32,348 nt of DNA from JBJHDF01 sp050486405 (GCA_050486405.1 JBJHDF010000033.1:1-32348), one strand, 5' to 3'. Positions 8,275 to 16,656 are shown, counted from the stretch's first letter. A program made the numbers and translations. Notes: generated from the letters alone by a model not told the origin.

Positions 8275-8297
8275 CCACTCACTTTGTGAGTTATGGC
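8275..8297. other. Short hairpin upstream of the sigma gene
   Basis: ACTCAC (8277-8282) pairs with GTGAGT (8286-8291) around TTT, and flanking GCC/GGC extends the stem with a bulge. It lies between the OMP stop and the sigma-factor start, so it may end OMP transcription or mark a regulatory site. There is no T-tract in the minus direction. Confidence 0.35.
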
Positions 8298-8333
8298 AAG
8301 TGTATTTTTTCGCCAATCAAGGCGCTTTTTTTG

Positions 8334-9047
8334 TCAGTTGTACACTGCTCCCAAATTGATCAGAAGCTGCGGCTCGCTCAACCGGATTCGCCCCCTGCTG
8401 CCGAAATCCAGTTGCGCATTGCTCTGGCGCAGACCCAAGCCCAGGGTGACCCCCCGGGGAAACACCAGGTCCACGCCGGCGCGACCGTAAAGCGCAAAAT
8501 CGAAGCGGTTATTGCTGGTTCGCGTATCCACCATCAGATCCCCGAGAATGATAGTGGCACCACTGCTGCCCGGGTCGGCTGCGGCATCGCGGTGACGCAG
8601 GTGACCCCAGTAGATGGCGGGACCGGCGGAGGCATAAGCGCGCAGCCAGGGCAGCGGCTGTACGGCGGCGAAGGCCCCCATGGAAACATCCGTCAGCCAG
8701 AGATCACTGTCCACCGCGATAGCCAGGGTGGCACCCTGATCGTCGAAACGAAAAAACCACTTGGTGTTGTTTTCGTAACTGGTCTGCAAGGCCCCCTCCA
8801 GACCGTACTGTAGCCAACCCGCCACTTCCGAGCGCTGCAGGCTGGCGCCCAGCGTACGCAGAGTCACACCATCGGCGTGGTAGCGCCGCCCCGCCTGGTC
8901 GCGCAACGACCAGGCGTTATCCAGGGACTGATTGCCGATATAGAAGTGACTGTAGCGCGGGCGCGGATCGTAAAAAAAATCCGCCCGGGCCGGTGCGGCC
9001 ATGCCCGTGGAGACGGCAAACCCGGTAAGTACAAGCAGCAACTGCAT
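8334..9047 (-). CDS. Predicted outer-membrane beta-barrel protein, function unknown
   Basis: The chosen start, ATG 9047, gives 237 residues with a signal peptide (LLLVLTGFAVSTGMAAPARA, then DFFYD). The frame stays open to 9155, but that extension puts a non-signal sequence in front. The mature part is a run of amphipathic beta strands alternating aromatic and polar residues (GWLQYGLEGALQTSYENN, WLRAYASAGPAIYWGH, FDFALYGRAGVDLVF), typical of small outer-membrane barrels. It ends LLINLGAVYN without the usual terminal Phe. I do not recognise a specific family. Its promoter must overlap the start of the urea island. Confidence 0.7.
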   Translation of the reverse strand: MQLLLVLTGFAVSTGMAAPARADFFYDPRPRYSHFYIGNQSLDNAWSLRDQAGRRYHADGVTLRTLGASLQRSEVAGWLQYGLEGALQTSYENNTKWFFRFDDQGATLAIAVDSDLWLTDVSMGAFAAVQPLPWLRAYASAGPAIYWGHLRHRDAAADPGSSGATIILGDLMVDTRTSNNRFDFALYGRAGVDLVFPRGVTLGLGLRQSNAQLDFGSRGRIRLSEPQLLINLGAVYN

Positions 9048-9216
9048 GCACCATAATCGCCCAAACAGAGGGACGGGACGCACAATCCCGGAGCACGGCG
9101 GCCTGTGTAAACTGGACCCTACCGATGTCGTTACAGCAGTTACCACAAAGATCAACCCCCTGAATTCAAAGCGTTTTTTCCCCGCATCTCACCACATTCT
9201 GGGACAGCCCGACCCT

Positions 9217-9232
9217 TGGCACAGTTCCTGCT
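9217..9232 (+). promoter_or_regulatory. Sigma-54 (-24/-12) promoter of atzF
   Basis: TGGCAC-AGTTCC-TGCT matches the sigma-54 consensus with GG at 9218-9219 and GC at 9230-9231 at the exact 10-base spacing. The start point should fall at about 9242-9243. The 23 bases at 9216-9238 recur with one change upstream of the GntR gene at 16951-16973. Such promoters need an NtrC-like activator, which suits nitrogen scavenging. Confidence 0.85.
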
Positions 9233-9241
9233 GAATACCGT

Positions 9242-9253
9242 CTTGTATACAAG
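9242..9253. promoter_or_regulatory. Probable GntR/FCD operator (CTTGTATACAAG)
   Basis: This is a perfect 12-base palindrome lying on the predicted start point of the atzF promoter. FCD-type GntR regulators bind palindromes of the TTGTATACAA kind. The same site with one change occurs before the GntR gene at 16977-16988. Confidence 0.8.
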
Positions 9254-9287
9254 ATTTCCTTTCACTGATTGCCGTACAGGACACCCG

Positions 9288-11072
9288 ATGACGCCTCAAG
9301 CCGGCTGGACAATCGACCAATGGCTCGCTGCCTACCGCAGCGGGCAACTGACCCCCCGGGAGGCTCTGCCGGCCCTGCGCGGGCAATTGCAGGGGGACGA
9401 CCCCGCCTGGATCCATATTCTCAGCGACGCCGAACTGGCTGCGCAACTGGACGCCCTCGACACCCTGGGCGAGCCGGACACGCTGCCCCTGTACGGTGTG
9501 CCCTATGTGGTCAAGGACAATATCGACGTCGCCGGCCTGCCCACCACTGCTGCCTGTCCGGCTTACGCTTACACAGCCAGGGAAGACGCCACCACCGTGG
9601 CCCAGTTGCGCGCCGCCGGCGCCATAGTTCTGGCCAAGACCAACCTGGACCAGTTCGCCACCGGCCTGGTGGGCACCCGCTCGCCCTACGGCGCTGTGCC
9701 CAACAGCTTCGACCCCCAATACGTCTCCGGCGGCTCCAGTTCCGGCTCCGCCGTGGCCGTGGCCCGAGGCCTGGTGCCCTTCAGTCTGGGTACCGACACC
9801 GCCGGCTCCGGCCGGGTGCCCGCCGGCTTCAACAATATTGTCGGGCTCAAGCCCACCAAGGGCCGCTTCAGCATTCGCGGTCTGGTGCCCGCCTGCCGCG
9901 CCCTGGACTGTGTGTCCATCTTCGCCCTGAACGTGGCCGACGCCGAATTGGTCGCCACCCTGATCGAGGGCTTTGACCCCGGGGACGCCTACTCCCGCCC
10001 GGCCCCGGCGGCCGCCCGTTTTCTCGGCAGCGCACCGCGCCTGGGCATTCCCGCCAAACCCCAGTGGTTTGGCGACGGCGAATCCGAAGCAGCCTGGCGC
10101 AAGACGCTGGAACAGATGACAAGCCTGGGGACGGAACTGGTGCCCCTGGACTTTGCCCCCATGCAGGAGCTGGCGCAACTGCTTTACGGCGGCCCCTGGG
10201 TGGCCGAGCGCCACGCCGCTGTCGCAGAGTTTATGGCGGAGCACGCCGACGAGATGAACCCGGTGGTGCGCGGCATCATTGACCAGGCAAAAGACTTTAC
10301 CGCCACCGACGCCTACCGGGCCGAATACCGCCGGGCGGAACTGGCCCGGGAAATCCAGACCCGCATGGCCACCGTAGACGCCCTGCTGGTACCCACGGCA
10401 CCGCGCCTGCCCAGCCTGCAACAGGTGGCCGAAGCGCCGGTGGAAGTGAACAGCCAACTGGGCACCTGGACCAACTTTGTCAATCTGGCCGACTGCTCCG
10501 CCCTGGCCCTGCCGGCGGGTATCCGCAGCGACGGTCTGCCCTTTGGCATCACCCTGATCGGCGCCGCCTGGCAGGACGCCGCCCTGGCGGAATTCGGCCG
10601 CCGCTGGCAGCAGGCGCAACCCTGGAAAGCCGGCGCCACCGATCGACCACTGCCGCCGGTTACACCGAACAACGAACCACCACCGGGCCATCTGCGCCTG
10701 GCGGTGGTAGGCGCGCACCTGAGCGGCATGCCCCTGAACAGTCAGTTGACCGAACGCCACGCGCGGCTGGTGGAAGAAACCCGCACCGCCGACTGCTACC
10801 GCCTGTTCGCCCTGCCCAACACCACACCGCCCAAACCGGGCCTGGTGCGCAGCGACGCGGGAGCGCCCATCACCGTGGAGTTGTGGGATATGCCGGTGCA
10901 TGAGTTCGGCAGTTTTGTGGCTCTGATTCCTGCGCCTTTGGGTATTGGCACGATCGCGCTCGGCGACGGGCGGGAGGTGAAAGGTTTTATTTGCGAGGGA
11001 GCGGCTATTGAAGGTGCTACGGACATTACCCACTTGGGTGGGTGGCGGAATTATGTAAGGGGGAATGCTTAG
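9288..11072 (+). CDS. atzF: Allophanate hydrolase
   Basis: This cytoplasmic enzyme hydrolyses allophanate, the product of urea carboxylase, to ammonia and CO2. The 594-residue protein has an amidase-signature domain (about 1-440) with the catalytic Lys-Ser-Ser triad at Lys76 (VVKDNID), Ser150 in GGSSSGS and Ser174 (DTAGSGR). Their spacing (74 and 24 residues) equals that of characterised AtzF. A C-terminal domain (about 465-594) completes the full-length form. ATG 9288 follows a modest AGGA site; the frame is open further upstream but runs through the promoter. The gene lies before urea carboxylase, whereas the reverse order is more usual. It has a sigma-54 promoter and a GntR-type operator. 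Confidence 0.95.
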   Translation: MTPQAGWTIDQWLAAYRSGQLTPREALPALRGQLQGDDPAWIHILSDAELAAQLDALDTLGEPDTLPLYGVPYVVKDNIDVAGLPTTAACPAYAYTAREDATTVAQLRAAGAIVLAKTNLDQFATGLVGTRSPYGAVPNSFDPQYVSGGSSSGSAVAVARGLVPFSLGTDTAGSGRVPAGFNNIVGLKPTKGRFSIRGLVPACRALDCVSIFALNVADAELVATLIEGFDPGDAYSRPAPAAARFLGSAPRLGIPAKPQWFGDGESEAAWRKTLEQMTSLGTELVPLDFAPMQELAQLLYGGPWVAERHAAVAEFMAEHADEMNPVVRGIIDQAKDFTATDAYRAEYRRAELAREIQTRMATVDALLVPTAPRLPSLQQVAEAPVEVNSQLGTWTNFVNLADCSALALPAGIRSDGLPFGITLIGAAWQDAALAEFGRRWQQAQPWKAGATDRPLPPVTPNNEPPPGHLRLAVVGAHLSGMPLNSQLTERHARLVEETRTADCYRLFALPNTTPPKPGLVRSDAGAPITVELWDMPVHEFGSFVALIPAPLGIGTIALGDGREVKGFICEGAAIEGATDITHLGGWRNYVRGNA

Positions 11073-11141
11073 AGTTGGGTGCGGGCTTGGGGTGGGGGAA
11101 AACTTGAAAAGCCGAAGTAGTAGTGACCACCGCTGCACAAA

Positions 11142-11272
11142 TGTACTGCGGAGCTCCGGGGCCGGGAAGGTCTTCCGGGACCGTGCTCAGCAGGGATGCT
11201 GTGCTCGAGCCCCCAGGGAGGGGTTTACGGCGTGTCCCGGAAGACCTTCCCGGCCCCGGAGCGGACCCTACA
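11142..11272. repeat. Palindromic element with perfect 29-base inverted arms, between atzF and uca
   Basis: Bases 11153-11181 and 11234-11262 are exact inverted copies (GCTCCGGGGCCGGGAAGG... / ...CCTTCCCGGCCCCGGAGC). TGTA at 11142 and TACA at 11269 mark possible outer ends. The 52-base interior holds a small AGCA-GGGA-TGCT hairpin. No coding region or T-tract is seen. It resembles a mobile intergenic hairpin or MITE and would form a very stable RNA structure between two genes that should be co-expressed. Confidence 0.85.
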
Positions 11273-11350
11273 AGTAAGGCACACGCCTGCGGGCCTCAAA
11301 AGTACAGACTTAGAAAGTATTAACCACATTTGCACAACCGGGAGTAAACC

Positions 11351-14300
11351 ATGTTCCACACAGTCCTGATCGCCAATCGCGGTGAAATTGCCGTGCGCAT
11401 TGCCCGCACACTGAAAACCATGGGTATCAAATCCGTGGCGGTCTACTCCCACGCCGACCGCAACAGTGCCCATGTTACCGCCGCCGATATCGCCGTGCCG
11501 TTGGGCGGCAACACCGCGGCGGAAAGCTATCTGCAAACGGAAAAAATTCTCGCCGCCGCGAAAGAGACCGGTGCCCAGGCCATTATTCCCGGCTACGGTT
11601 TTCTTTCGGAAAACGCCGCCTTCTGCGAACAGTGCGAAGCCGCCGGTATCGCCTTTTGCGGCCCCACGCCGGACCAGATTCGCCAGTTCGGTCTCAAACA
11701 CACCTCCCGGGAAATCGCCGAACAGGCCGGCGTGCCGCTGACTCCCGGCACCGGCCTGCTCGCCTCGCTGGAAGAAGCCGTCAGCGCCGCCGACAAGCTG
11801 GGCTACCCGGTGATGCTGAAAAGCACCGCCGGTGGCGGCGGCATCGGTCTGACCCGCTGCAACAGAGAAGCGGAACTGGTGGAAGCCTACGAAAGCGTCA
11901 AGCGCCTGGGGCAGAATTTTTTCAGCGACAGCGGCGTGTTTCTCGAGCGCTTTGTCGACAACGCCCGCCACGTGGAAGTGCAGATTTTCGGCGACGGCCG
12001 GGGCAAGGTACTGGCGCTGGGCGAGCGCGACTGTTCGCTGCAAAGACGCAACCAGAAAGTGGTGGAGGAAACTCCGGCACCGCACCTGCCCGCCGCCACC
12101 CGGGAAAAATTGATGGCCGCCTCGGTGAGCCTCGGCGAGGCGGTCAACTACCGCTCCGCCGGCACCGTGGAATACATTTACGATCCGGCCCGCGACGCCT
12201 TTTACTTTCTCGAAGTGAACACCCGCCTGCAGGTGGAACACCCCATCACCGAAGCCTGCACCGGCGTCGATCTGGTGGACTGGATGATCCGCACCGCCGC
12301 CGGCGAACCGCCGAAGCTGGACATCGACATTCAGCCCAGGGGCGCCGCCATTGAAGTGCGCCTCTACGCCGAAGATCCGGTCAAGGATTTTCAGCCGTCG
12401 CCCGGCGTACTGACCGACGTGGTCTTCCCTGAGGACGCCAGGATCGACACCTGGGTCAGCACCGGCACGGAAGTCTCCGCCTACTACGACCCCATGATCG
12501 CCAAGATCATCGTGCACGGCCAGGACCGCGCCGACGCCATTGCCAAAATGACCGACGCACTCAACGCCACCCGCATGGCGGGCATCGCCACCAATCTGGA
12601 TTATCTGCGCCAGATTGTCGCCTCGGACTTTTTTGCCGCTGGTGACGTCGCCACCAACAAGCTGGCCGATTTTGTCTACCAGCCACCGGTGATCGAGGTG
12701 CTGCAACCGGGCACCTACACCAGCGTGCAGGATTACCCCGGGCGCGACCGCTACTGGAGCATCGGTGTACCGCCCTCCGGCCCTATGGACGACTACGCCT
12801 TCCGGCTGGCCAATCGCATTGTCGGCAATGACCCCAGCGCCGCCGGTCTGGAAATCACTCTGGTGGGCCCCAGGCTGCGCTTTCACACCGACACGGTGAT
12901 CGCCCTGACCGGCGCCACCAGCAACGCCACCCTGGACGGCGAACCCCTGAGCTTCTGGGCGCCGGTGTCGGTCAAGGCCGGCCAGGTGCTGGATGTGGGC
13001 AAGGCCGAACGCGGCTGCCGCGCCTATCTGGCGGTGCGCAACGGCCTGGATATTCCGTTGTATCTGGGCAGCCGCTCCACCTTTGCCCTGGGCCAGTTCG
13101 GCGGTCACGGCGGACGCATACTGCGCGCCGCCGACATGCTGCCCATCAGCAATCCGGACATCGCCGCCTGCGACACACCGGCGCCGCGATACCCGGCCAC
13201 CGCCGCGCCCGCCGCGCTGATTCCCGAGTACCCGGACACCAGCGCCGGTCCCGGTCACTGGGAAATCGGTGTGCTCTACGGTCCCCACGGCGCGCCGGAC
13301 TTTTTTACCGACGACGCCATCGAGATGTTTTTCGGCACCGACTGGGAAGTGCACTACAACTCCAACCGTCTGGGTATTCGCCTCAACGGTCCCAAGCCCA
13401 CCTGGACACGCAGCGACGGCGGCGAAGCCGGCCTGCATCCGTCCAACATTCACGACACCGAATACGCCGTGGGCTCGATCAACTTTACCGGCGACATGCC
13501 GGTGATCCTCACCAAGGACGGCCCCAGCCTGGGCGGTTTCGTCTGCCCGGTGACCATCATCAAGGCCGAGCTGTGGAAAGTCGGCCAGGTCAAACCCGGT
13601 GACACCATCCGCTTCAAGCCCCTGAGTTTCGACACGGCCCTGGCCATGGAAAACTCCCGGGACGCGGCCATCGAAAGTCTGAGCGAACAACCGCCGATCA
13701 CCGAAGTGCCGGTGCAACAACCGGATCACGATCTGTCGCTCTGCATACTTGCCGCACTGCCGGAAGCCGAAGGCCGCCCGGCGGTCACCTACCGTCAGGC
13801 AGGGGACAAATACATTCTGATCGAGTACGGTCCCATCGTCATGGACCTGCGCTTCCGTCTGCGCGTGCACGCACTGATGGAAGCGCTGAACAGCAACCCC
13901 ATCGACGGCATCATCGAACTGTCGCCGGGCGTGCGCTCGCTGCAGATCAACTACGACAGCCGGGTGATTCACCAAAAGGATCTGATGAGCGCGCTGCTGA
14001 AAACCGAAGCCGGCCTGCCGCCGGTGGACACCATGCGCGTACCCAGCCGCATCCTCCACCTGCCCATGGCCTTCGAGGATTCCGCCACCCTGGAAGCCGT
14101 AGCCAGGTATCGCCAGTCGGTGCGCGACACCGCGCCCTGGCTGCCGCGCAACACCGAATTCATGCGCCGCATCAACGGCCTGGACTCCGTGGATCAGGTG
14201 AAAGACGTGCTCTACTCCGCCAGCTATCTGGTGCTGGGCCTGGGCGATGTCTACCTGGGCGCGCCCTGCGCCGTGCCCGTGGACCCGCGCCACCGGCTGC

Positions 14301-14986
14301 TCACTTCCAAGTACAACCCGGCACGCACCTACACCGCCGAGGGCACCGTGGGCATCGGCGGCGTATACATGTGCATCTACGGCATGGACTCTCCCGGCGG
14401 CTACCAGTTGGTGGGGCGCACCCTGCCCATCTGGAACAAGTTTCTGAAAAGCCCGGTGTTTATCAACGGCGAACCCTGGCTGCTGAAATTTTTCGATCAG
14501 GTGCGCTACTACGAAGTCAGCGAGGAAGAACTCACGCGGATGCGCGAGGACTTCCGTGAAGGCCGGCTGGAAATCAACATCGAGGAAACCTGGTTCGATA
14601 TCGCCGAACACGAACAGTTTCTCGCCGACAACGCCGCCAGCATCGACAGCTTCCGCCGGCGCCAGCAGGAGGCCTTTGAGAAAGAAGTGGCCTTGTGGCA
14701 AGCGGACGAGGAAAAGCAGGTGGACGAAGCCCTGCGCGGCAAACCCGACGCCGGCCCCATCGAAGTGGACGGCCACGCCGTCACCGCGGAAATCAGCGGC
14801 AGCATCTGGAAACTGCTGGTGGAGCCGGGCCAGTCAGTGGAAGCCGATCAGCCCCTGCTGATTGTGGAAGCCATGAAAATGGAATTTGCCATCCACGCCG
14901 ATCGCCCGGCCCGGGTCAGCGCCATCCACTGCGAGCCGGGCAAGCAGGTGAATGCGGGGGAGTTGTTGATTGTGTTGGAAGAATAG
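11351..14986 (+). CDS. uca: Urea carboxylase (biotin-dependent)
   Basis: The 1211-residue enzyme carboxylates urea to allophanate using ATP, bicarbonate and biotin. Domains run in the family order: biotin carboxylase (1-450; N-terminal VLIANRGEIAVRIART, ATP-grasp loop STAGGGGIGLT near 158-168, EVNTRLQVEHP), KipA/AHS2-like (about 455-790, beginning VLQPGTYTSVQDYPGRDR), KipI/AHS1-like (about 810-1010), a linker with long helices, and a biotinyl carrier domain whose VEAMKME puts biotin on Lys1176. Length is normal and no motif is missing. ATG follows GGAG by six bases. It works with AtzF encoded upstream. The urea-carboxylase-associated (DUF1989) genes often found beside it are absent here. Confidence 0.96.
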   Translation: MFHTVLIANRGEIAVRIARTLKTMGIKSVAVYSHADRNSAHVTAADIAVPLGGNTAAESYLQTEKILAAAKETGAQAIIPGYGFLSENAAFCEQCEAAGIAFCGPTPDQIRQFGLKHTSREIAEQAGVPLTPGTGLLASLEEAVSAADKLGYPVMLKSTAGGGGIGLTRCNREAELVEAYESVKRLGQNFFSDSGVFLERFVDNARHVEVQIFGDGRGKVLALGERDCSLQRRNQKVVEETPAPHLPAATREKLMAASVSLGEAVNYRSAGTVEYIYDPARDAFYFLEVNTRLQVEHPITEACTGVDLVDWMIRTAAGEPPKLDIDIQPRGAAIEVRLYAEDPVKDFQPSPGVLTDVVFPEDARIDTWVSTGTEVSAYYDPMIAKIIVHGQDRADAIAKMTDALNATRMAGIATNLDYLRQIVASDFFAAGDVATNKLADFVYQPPVIEVLQPGTYTSVQDYPGRDRYWSIGVPPSGPMDDYAFRLANRIVGNDPSAAGLEITLVGPRLRFHTDTVIALTGATSNATLDGEPLSFWAPVSVKAGQVLDVGKAERGCRAYLAVRNGLDIPLYLGSRSTFALGQFGGHGGRILRAADMLPISNPDIAACDTPAPRYPATAAPAALIPEYPDTSAGPGHWEIGVLYGPHGAPDFFTDDAIEMFFGTDWEVHYNSNRLGIRLNGPKPTWTRSDGGEAGLHPSNIHDTEYAVGSINFTGDMPVILTKDGPSLGGFVCPVTIIKAELWKVGQVKPGDTIRFKPLSFDTALAMENSRDAAIESLSEQPPITEVPVQQPDHDLSLCILAALPEAEGRPAVTYRQAGDKYILIEYGPIVMDLRFRLRVHALMEALNSNPIDGIIELSPGVRSLQINYDSRVIHQKDLMSALLKTEAGLPPVDTMRVPSRILHLPMAFEDSATLEAVARYRQSVRDTAPWLPRNTEFMRRINGLDSVDQVKDVLYSASYLVLGLGDVYLGAPCAVPVDPRHRLLTSKYNPARTYTAEGTVGIGGVYMCIYGMDSPGGYQLVGRTLPIWNKFLKSPVFINGEPWLLKFFDQVRYYEVSEEELTRMREDFREGRLEINIEETWFDIAEHEQFLADNAASIDSFRRRQQEAFEKEVALWQADEEKQVDEALRGKPDAGPIEVDGHAVTAEISGSIWKLLVEPGQSVEADQPLLIVEAMKMEFAIHADRPARVSAIHCEPGKQVNAGELLIVLEE

Positions 14987-15078
14987 AGGGAAAAGGGAAA
15001 AGATTGCAAACCACAGGGAAGTGTTTATGATCGGAGGTTAGCCCATTCCCTTTTTACCTTTCTGGGGGCTGCTGACCC
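14987..15078. other. Intergenic stretch after uca
   Basis: A purine-rich run (AGGGAAAAGGG) and a later pyrimidine run (CCCTTTTTACC) could pair weakly as an imperfect terminator. No strong hairpin is present, and I see nothing else. Confidence 0.3.
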
Positions 15079-15249
15079 GTGGCTTTTGTTGATTCCGGAT
15101 TTGAGCTGATAGAAGACTTCCTGGATGCGGGGACGGCAAATTCGATAATCGCCGAATCCGATGAAGAGCTATCAAGACCGTCCAGGCGACGCGTCTTGCA
15201 CCTTGAATACAGCAGTTACGAATTGCCAAACGGTATTCAGTGGATTTAG
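15079..15249 (+). pseudogene. Remnant resembling a phytanoyl-CoA dioxygenase-like gene with its middle deleted
   Basis: An open frame from GTG 15079 gives 56 residues and TAG. The first part (FVDSGFELIEDFLDAG) reads like the N-terminal strand and helix of PhyH-type 2-oxoglutarate dioxygenases. The last part (RRRVLHLEYSSYELPNGIQW) reads like the C-terminal strand of the same family. The iron-binding HxD...H core between them is missing, so it looks like a gene that lost some 200 codons. A real small protein cannot be excluded; GGGGG sits about ten bases before the GTG. Family resemblance is by eye. Confidence 0.4.
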
Positions 15250-15296
15250 GTGCCCTGAACCAGAGAACCGCCCTGACGACAGGAAATGAGGCAAAC

Positions 15297-15563
15297 ATGA
15301 AAACCAGGCGAAAAAGGTCCATCTGGCTCAGAGCGTGCAATTCATTGTGCGTATTAACGCTGATTGCCTCTGTGCTTTATCTGCTATTGGCGGGGTTTCA
15401 GCCGCTGGCCCTGGCTGCCCTGATATGCGCCTCGGCAGGTGTAGCAACTCCCGCCGTTGCAAGCGGCGGGAGAATAGCCGAGGTGATCACGGGCATACTC
15501 GAAGCGATTCTCGACGGCCTATCGGCCATAGTCGACGCTATCGCCAGCCTGTTCTCCTTCTGA
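15297..15563 (+). CDS. Small membrane-active peptide, function unknown
   Basis: The 88-residue product starts at ATG 15297, five bases after GAGG in AGGAAATGAGG. A basic N terminus (KTRRKRSIWLR) is followed by a hydrophobic segment (about 16-45) and then AVASGGRIAEVITGILEAILDGL, a repetitive helix with Ile/Leu and acidic residues at helical spacing, ending IASLFSF. It may be a signal-anchored membrane peptide or an exported amphipathic peptide. No family is recognised. It ends 16 bases from the convergent Met/His-rich outer-membrane gene. The codons include a 9-base perfect inverted repeat at 15448-15472. Confidence 0.55.
   Translation: MKTRRKRSIWLRACNSLCVLTLIASVLYLLLAGFQPLALAALICASAGVATPAVASGGRIAEVITGILEAILDGLSAIVDAIASLFSF
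15448..15472. repeat. Perfect 9-base hairpin inside the small-peptide gene
   Basis: CTCCCGCCG and CGGCGGGAG flank the loop TTGCAAG. It lies in codons for the ATPAVASGGR turn and could slow translation or act as an internal terminator-like structure; no T-tract follows. Confidence 0.5.
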
Positions 15564-15579
15564 GTGACGCTCTTCTCCC

Positions 15580-16656
15580 TCACTTGAACGCGTATGAAAT
15601 ATTGAAGTACACCCCCCTGTCCAGCCCCTGCTGAAAGCCGTTGTAGTCTTCCCTTACCCGGGTCACATACTCCAGTTCGAAGCGGACACCTGCAAAGTTG
15701 CCGCCGGTGATCATGGTGTTGGCGCCCAGGCCAAAATCGAGGAAGGTGCCGCCGTAGTTTTCCTGAAAATCCTCCGGGGCGCTGTGGTGGTGGGGAGCGT
15801 TGTAGTGGCCACCGATGCTGTCCCGCGTCTCCCAGGACAGGCGGCCGGACAGGCTGATCCAGTCCGCCACCCGAAAAGCCGTCCAGCCGGTGGCCTGGTA
15901 CCAGTCCCCCAGCACATAGCCGGAACGGTTTTCGCTTTCCAGCCGCACCTGGGCATTGAGCTGGCCGCCCCAGGTCAGCCGGTCGGCACGCCCCAGATAG
16001 GTCAGGGACGGCACCAGATCCCAGGTGCCTGAGCCCAGTTGCATCTCGTAGTGCACCAGGGTGCCGTCGGGGTTTTTGCGGCTGACGCTGCCGGTGGGGA
16101 TGCTCACCCCCAGGCCACCGATCCATTCGTGGGTATCGTTGCGCCCCAGCCGATACAGGGCGCTGATCATGGTGTCTCCCCAACCGGACACCCCATGACT
16201 GTGGGCGTGGCCGTGATGATGGTCATGGTGATGATGACCGTCTCCATGATGATCGCCATGGTGGCTGCCGTGATGATCCTCGTCATGAGCCTCTGCGATC
16301 CCGGTCATATCCATATCCATGGTCATATAGTGGGGCATGAACATCAGGGTCAGGTCGTCACTGACAGCGTACATGAAGTCCAGCATCAGCATCTCCATGG
16401 TCATGCCGGTGGACTTCATGGTGAAACCTGCCGCGCGCAGCTCCTCCTCTCTCACCCGCTCAGAGCCCCGGTAATAACCGCTATGGCTGGTGCGGCTGTA
16501 GCGGTAACCGGTCATGATTTCACCCTGGGTGTGCAGATGTGCACCCATGACGCCCGCCGGCGCATGGCCGTCCGGCGACGGCCCCTCGCTGTGGGCTGCA
16601 GCCCCGGTGCTGGCCAGAAGGGCACCCAGAACCAGTAGCATTCGTCCTGTTTTCAT
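15580..16656 (-). CDS. Met/His-rich outer-membrane protein (transporter-like, Phenol_MetA_deg-type barrel)
   Basis: The 358-residue product starts at ATG 16656 after GGGGA and has a clear signal peptide (MLLVLGALLASTGAAA). The mature chain is beta-rich with aromatic-alternating strands (SALYRLGRNDTHEWIGGLGVSIPTGS, GVYFNISYAFK), like the porin-like 'transporter' families of Proteobacteria. Residues 80-117 are rich in Met (MTMEMLMLDFM, MTMDMDMTG), and 124-154 contain a run dominated by His and Asp. Together they suggest binding of copper or another soft or transition metal. The metal and transport role are inferred. No metal pump or metal regulator is adjacent. The longer frame upstream of 16656 is not used because it lacks signal-peptide features. 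Confidence 0.75.
   Translation of the reverse strand: MKTGRMLLVLGALLASTGAAAHSEGPSPDGHAPAGVMGAHLHTQGEIMTGYRYSRTSHSGYYRGSERVREEELRAAGFTMKSTGMTMEMLMLDFMYAVSDDLTLMFMPHYMTMDMDMTGIAEAHDEDHHGSHHGDHHGDGHHHHDHHHGHAHSHGVSGWGDTMISALYRLGRNDTHEWIGGLGVSIPTGSVSRKNPDGTLVHYEMQLGSGTWDLVPSLTYLGRADRLTWGGQLNAQVRLESENRSGYVLGDWYQATGWTAFRVADWISLSGRLSWETRDSIGGHYNAPHHHSAPEDFQENYGGTFLDFGLGANTMITGGNFAGVRFELEYVTRVREDYNGFQQGLDRGVYFNISYAFK

Noticed and set aside
8311..8332. CGCC-AATCAA-GGCG followed by seven T residues, terminator-like on the plus strand
   Set aside because: The stem is only four base pairs and no plus-strand gene ends here; on the minus strand, where the neighbouring genes lie, an A-run follows instead.
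11276..11290. Possible third sigma-54 promoter just before uca (AGGCACACGCCTGC)
   Set aside because: The GG and GC dinucleotides are nine bases apart instead of ten and the first T is missing; no GntR-type palindrome follows.
11225..14776. Very long open frame (over 1,100 codons) antisense to urea carboxylase, and a similar one at 9189-11138 antisense to allophanate hydrolase
   Set aside because: Both mirror the codon bias of the GC-rich genes on the other strand. Their translations are low-complexity in Gly/His/Ala/Val with no recognisable domain, while the plus-strand genes have full catalytic motifs.
15038..15340. 100-codon minus-strand frame after uca
   Set aside because: It overlaps the better-supported plus-strand remnant and the small-peptide gene's ribosome site, and its composition shows no domain or signal.
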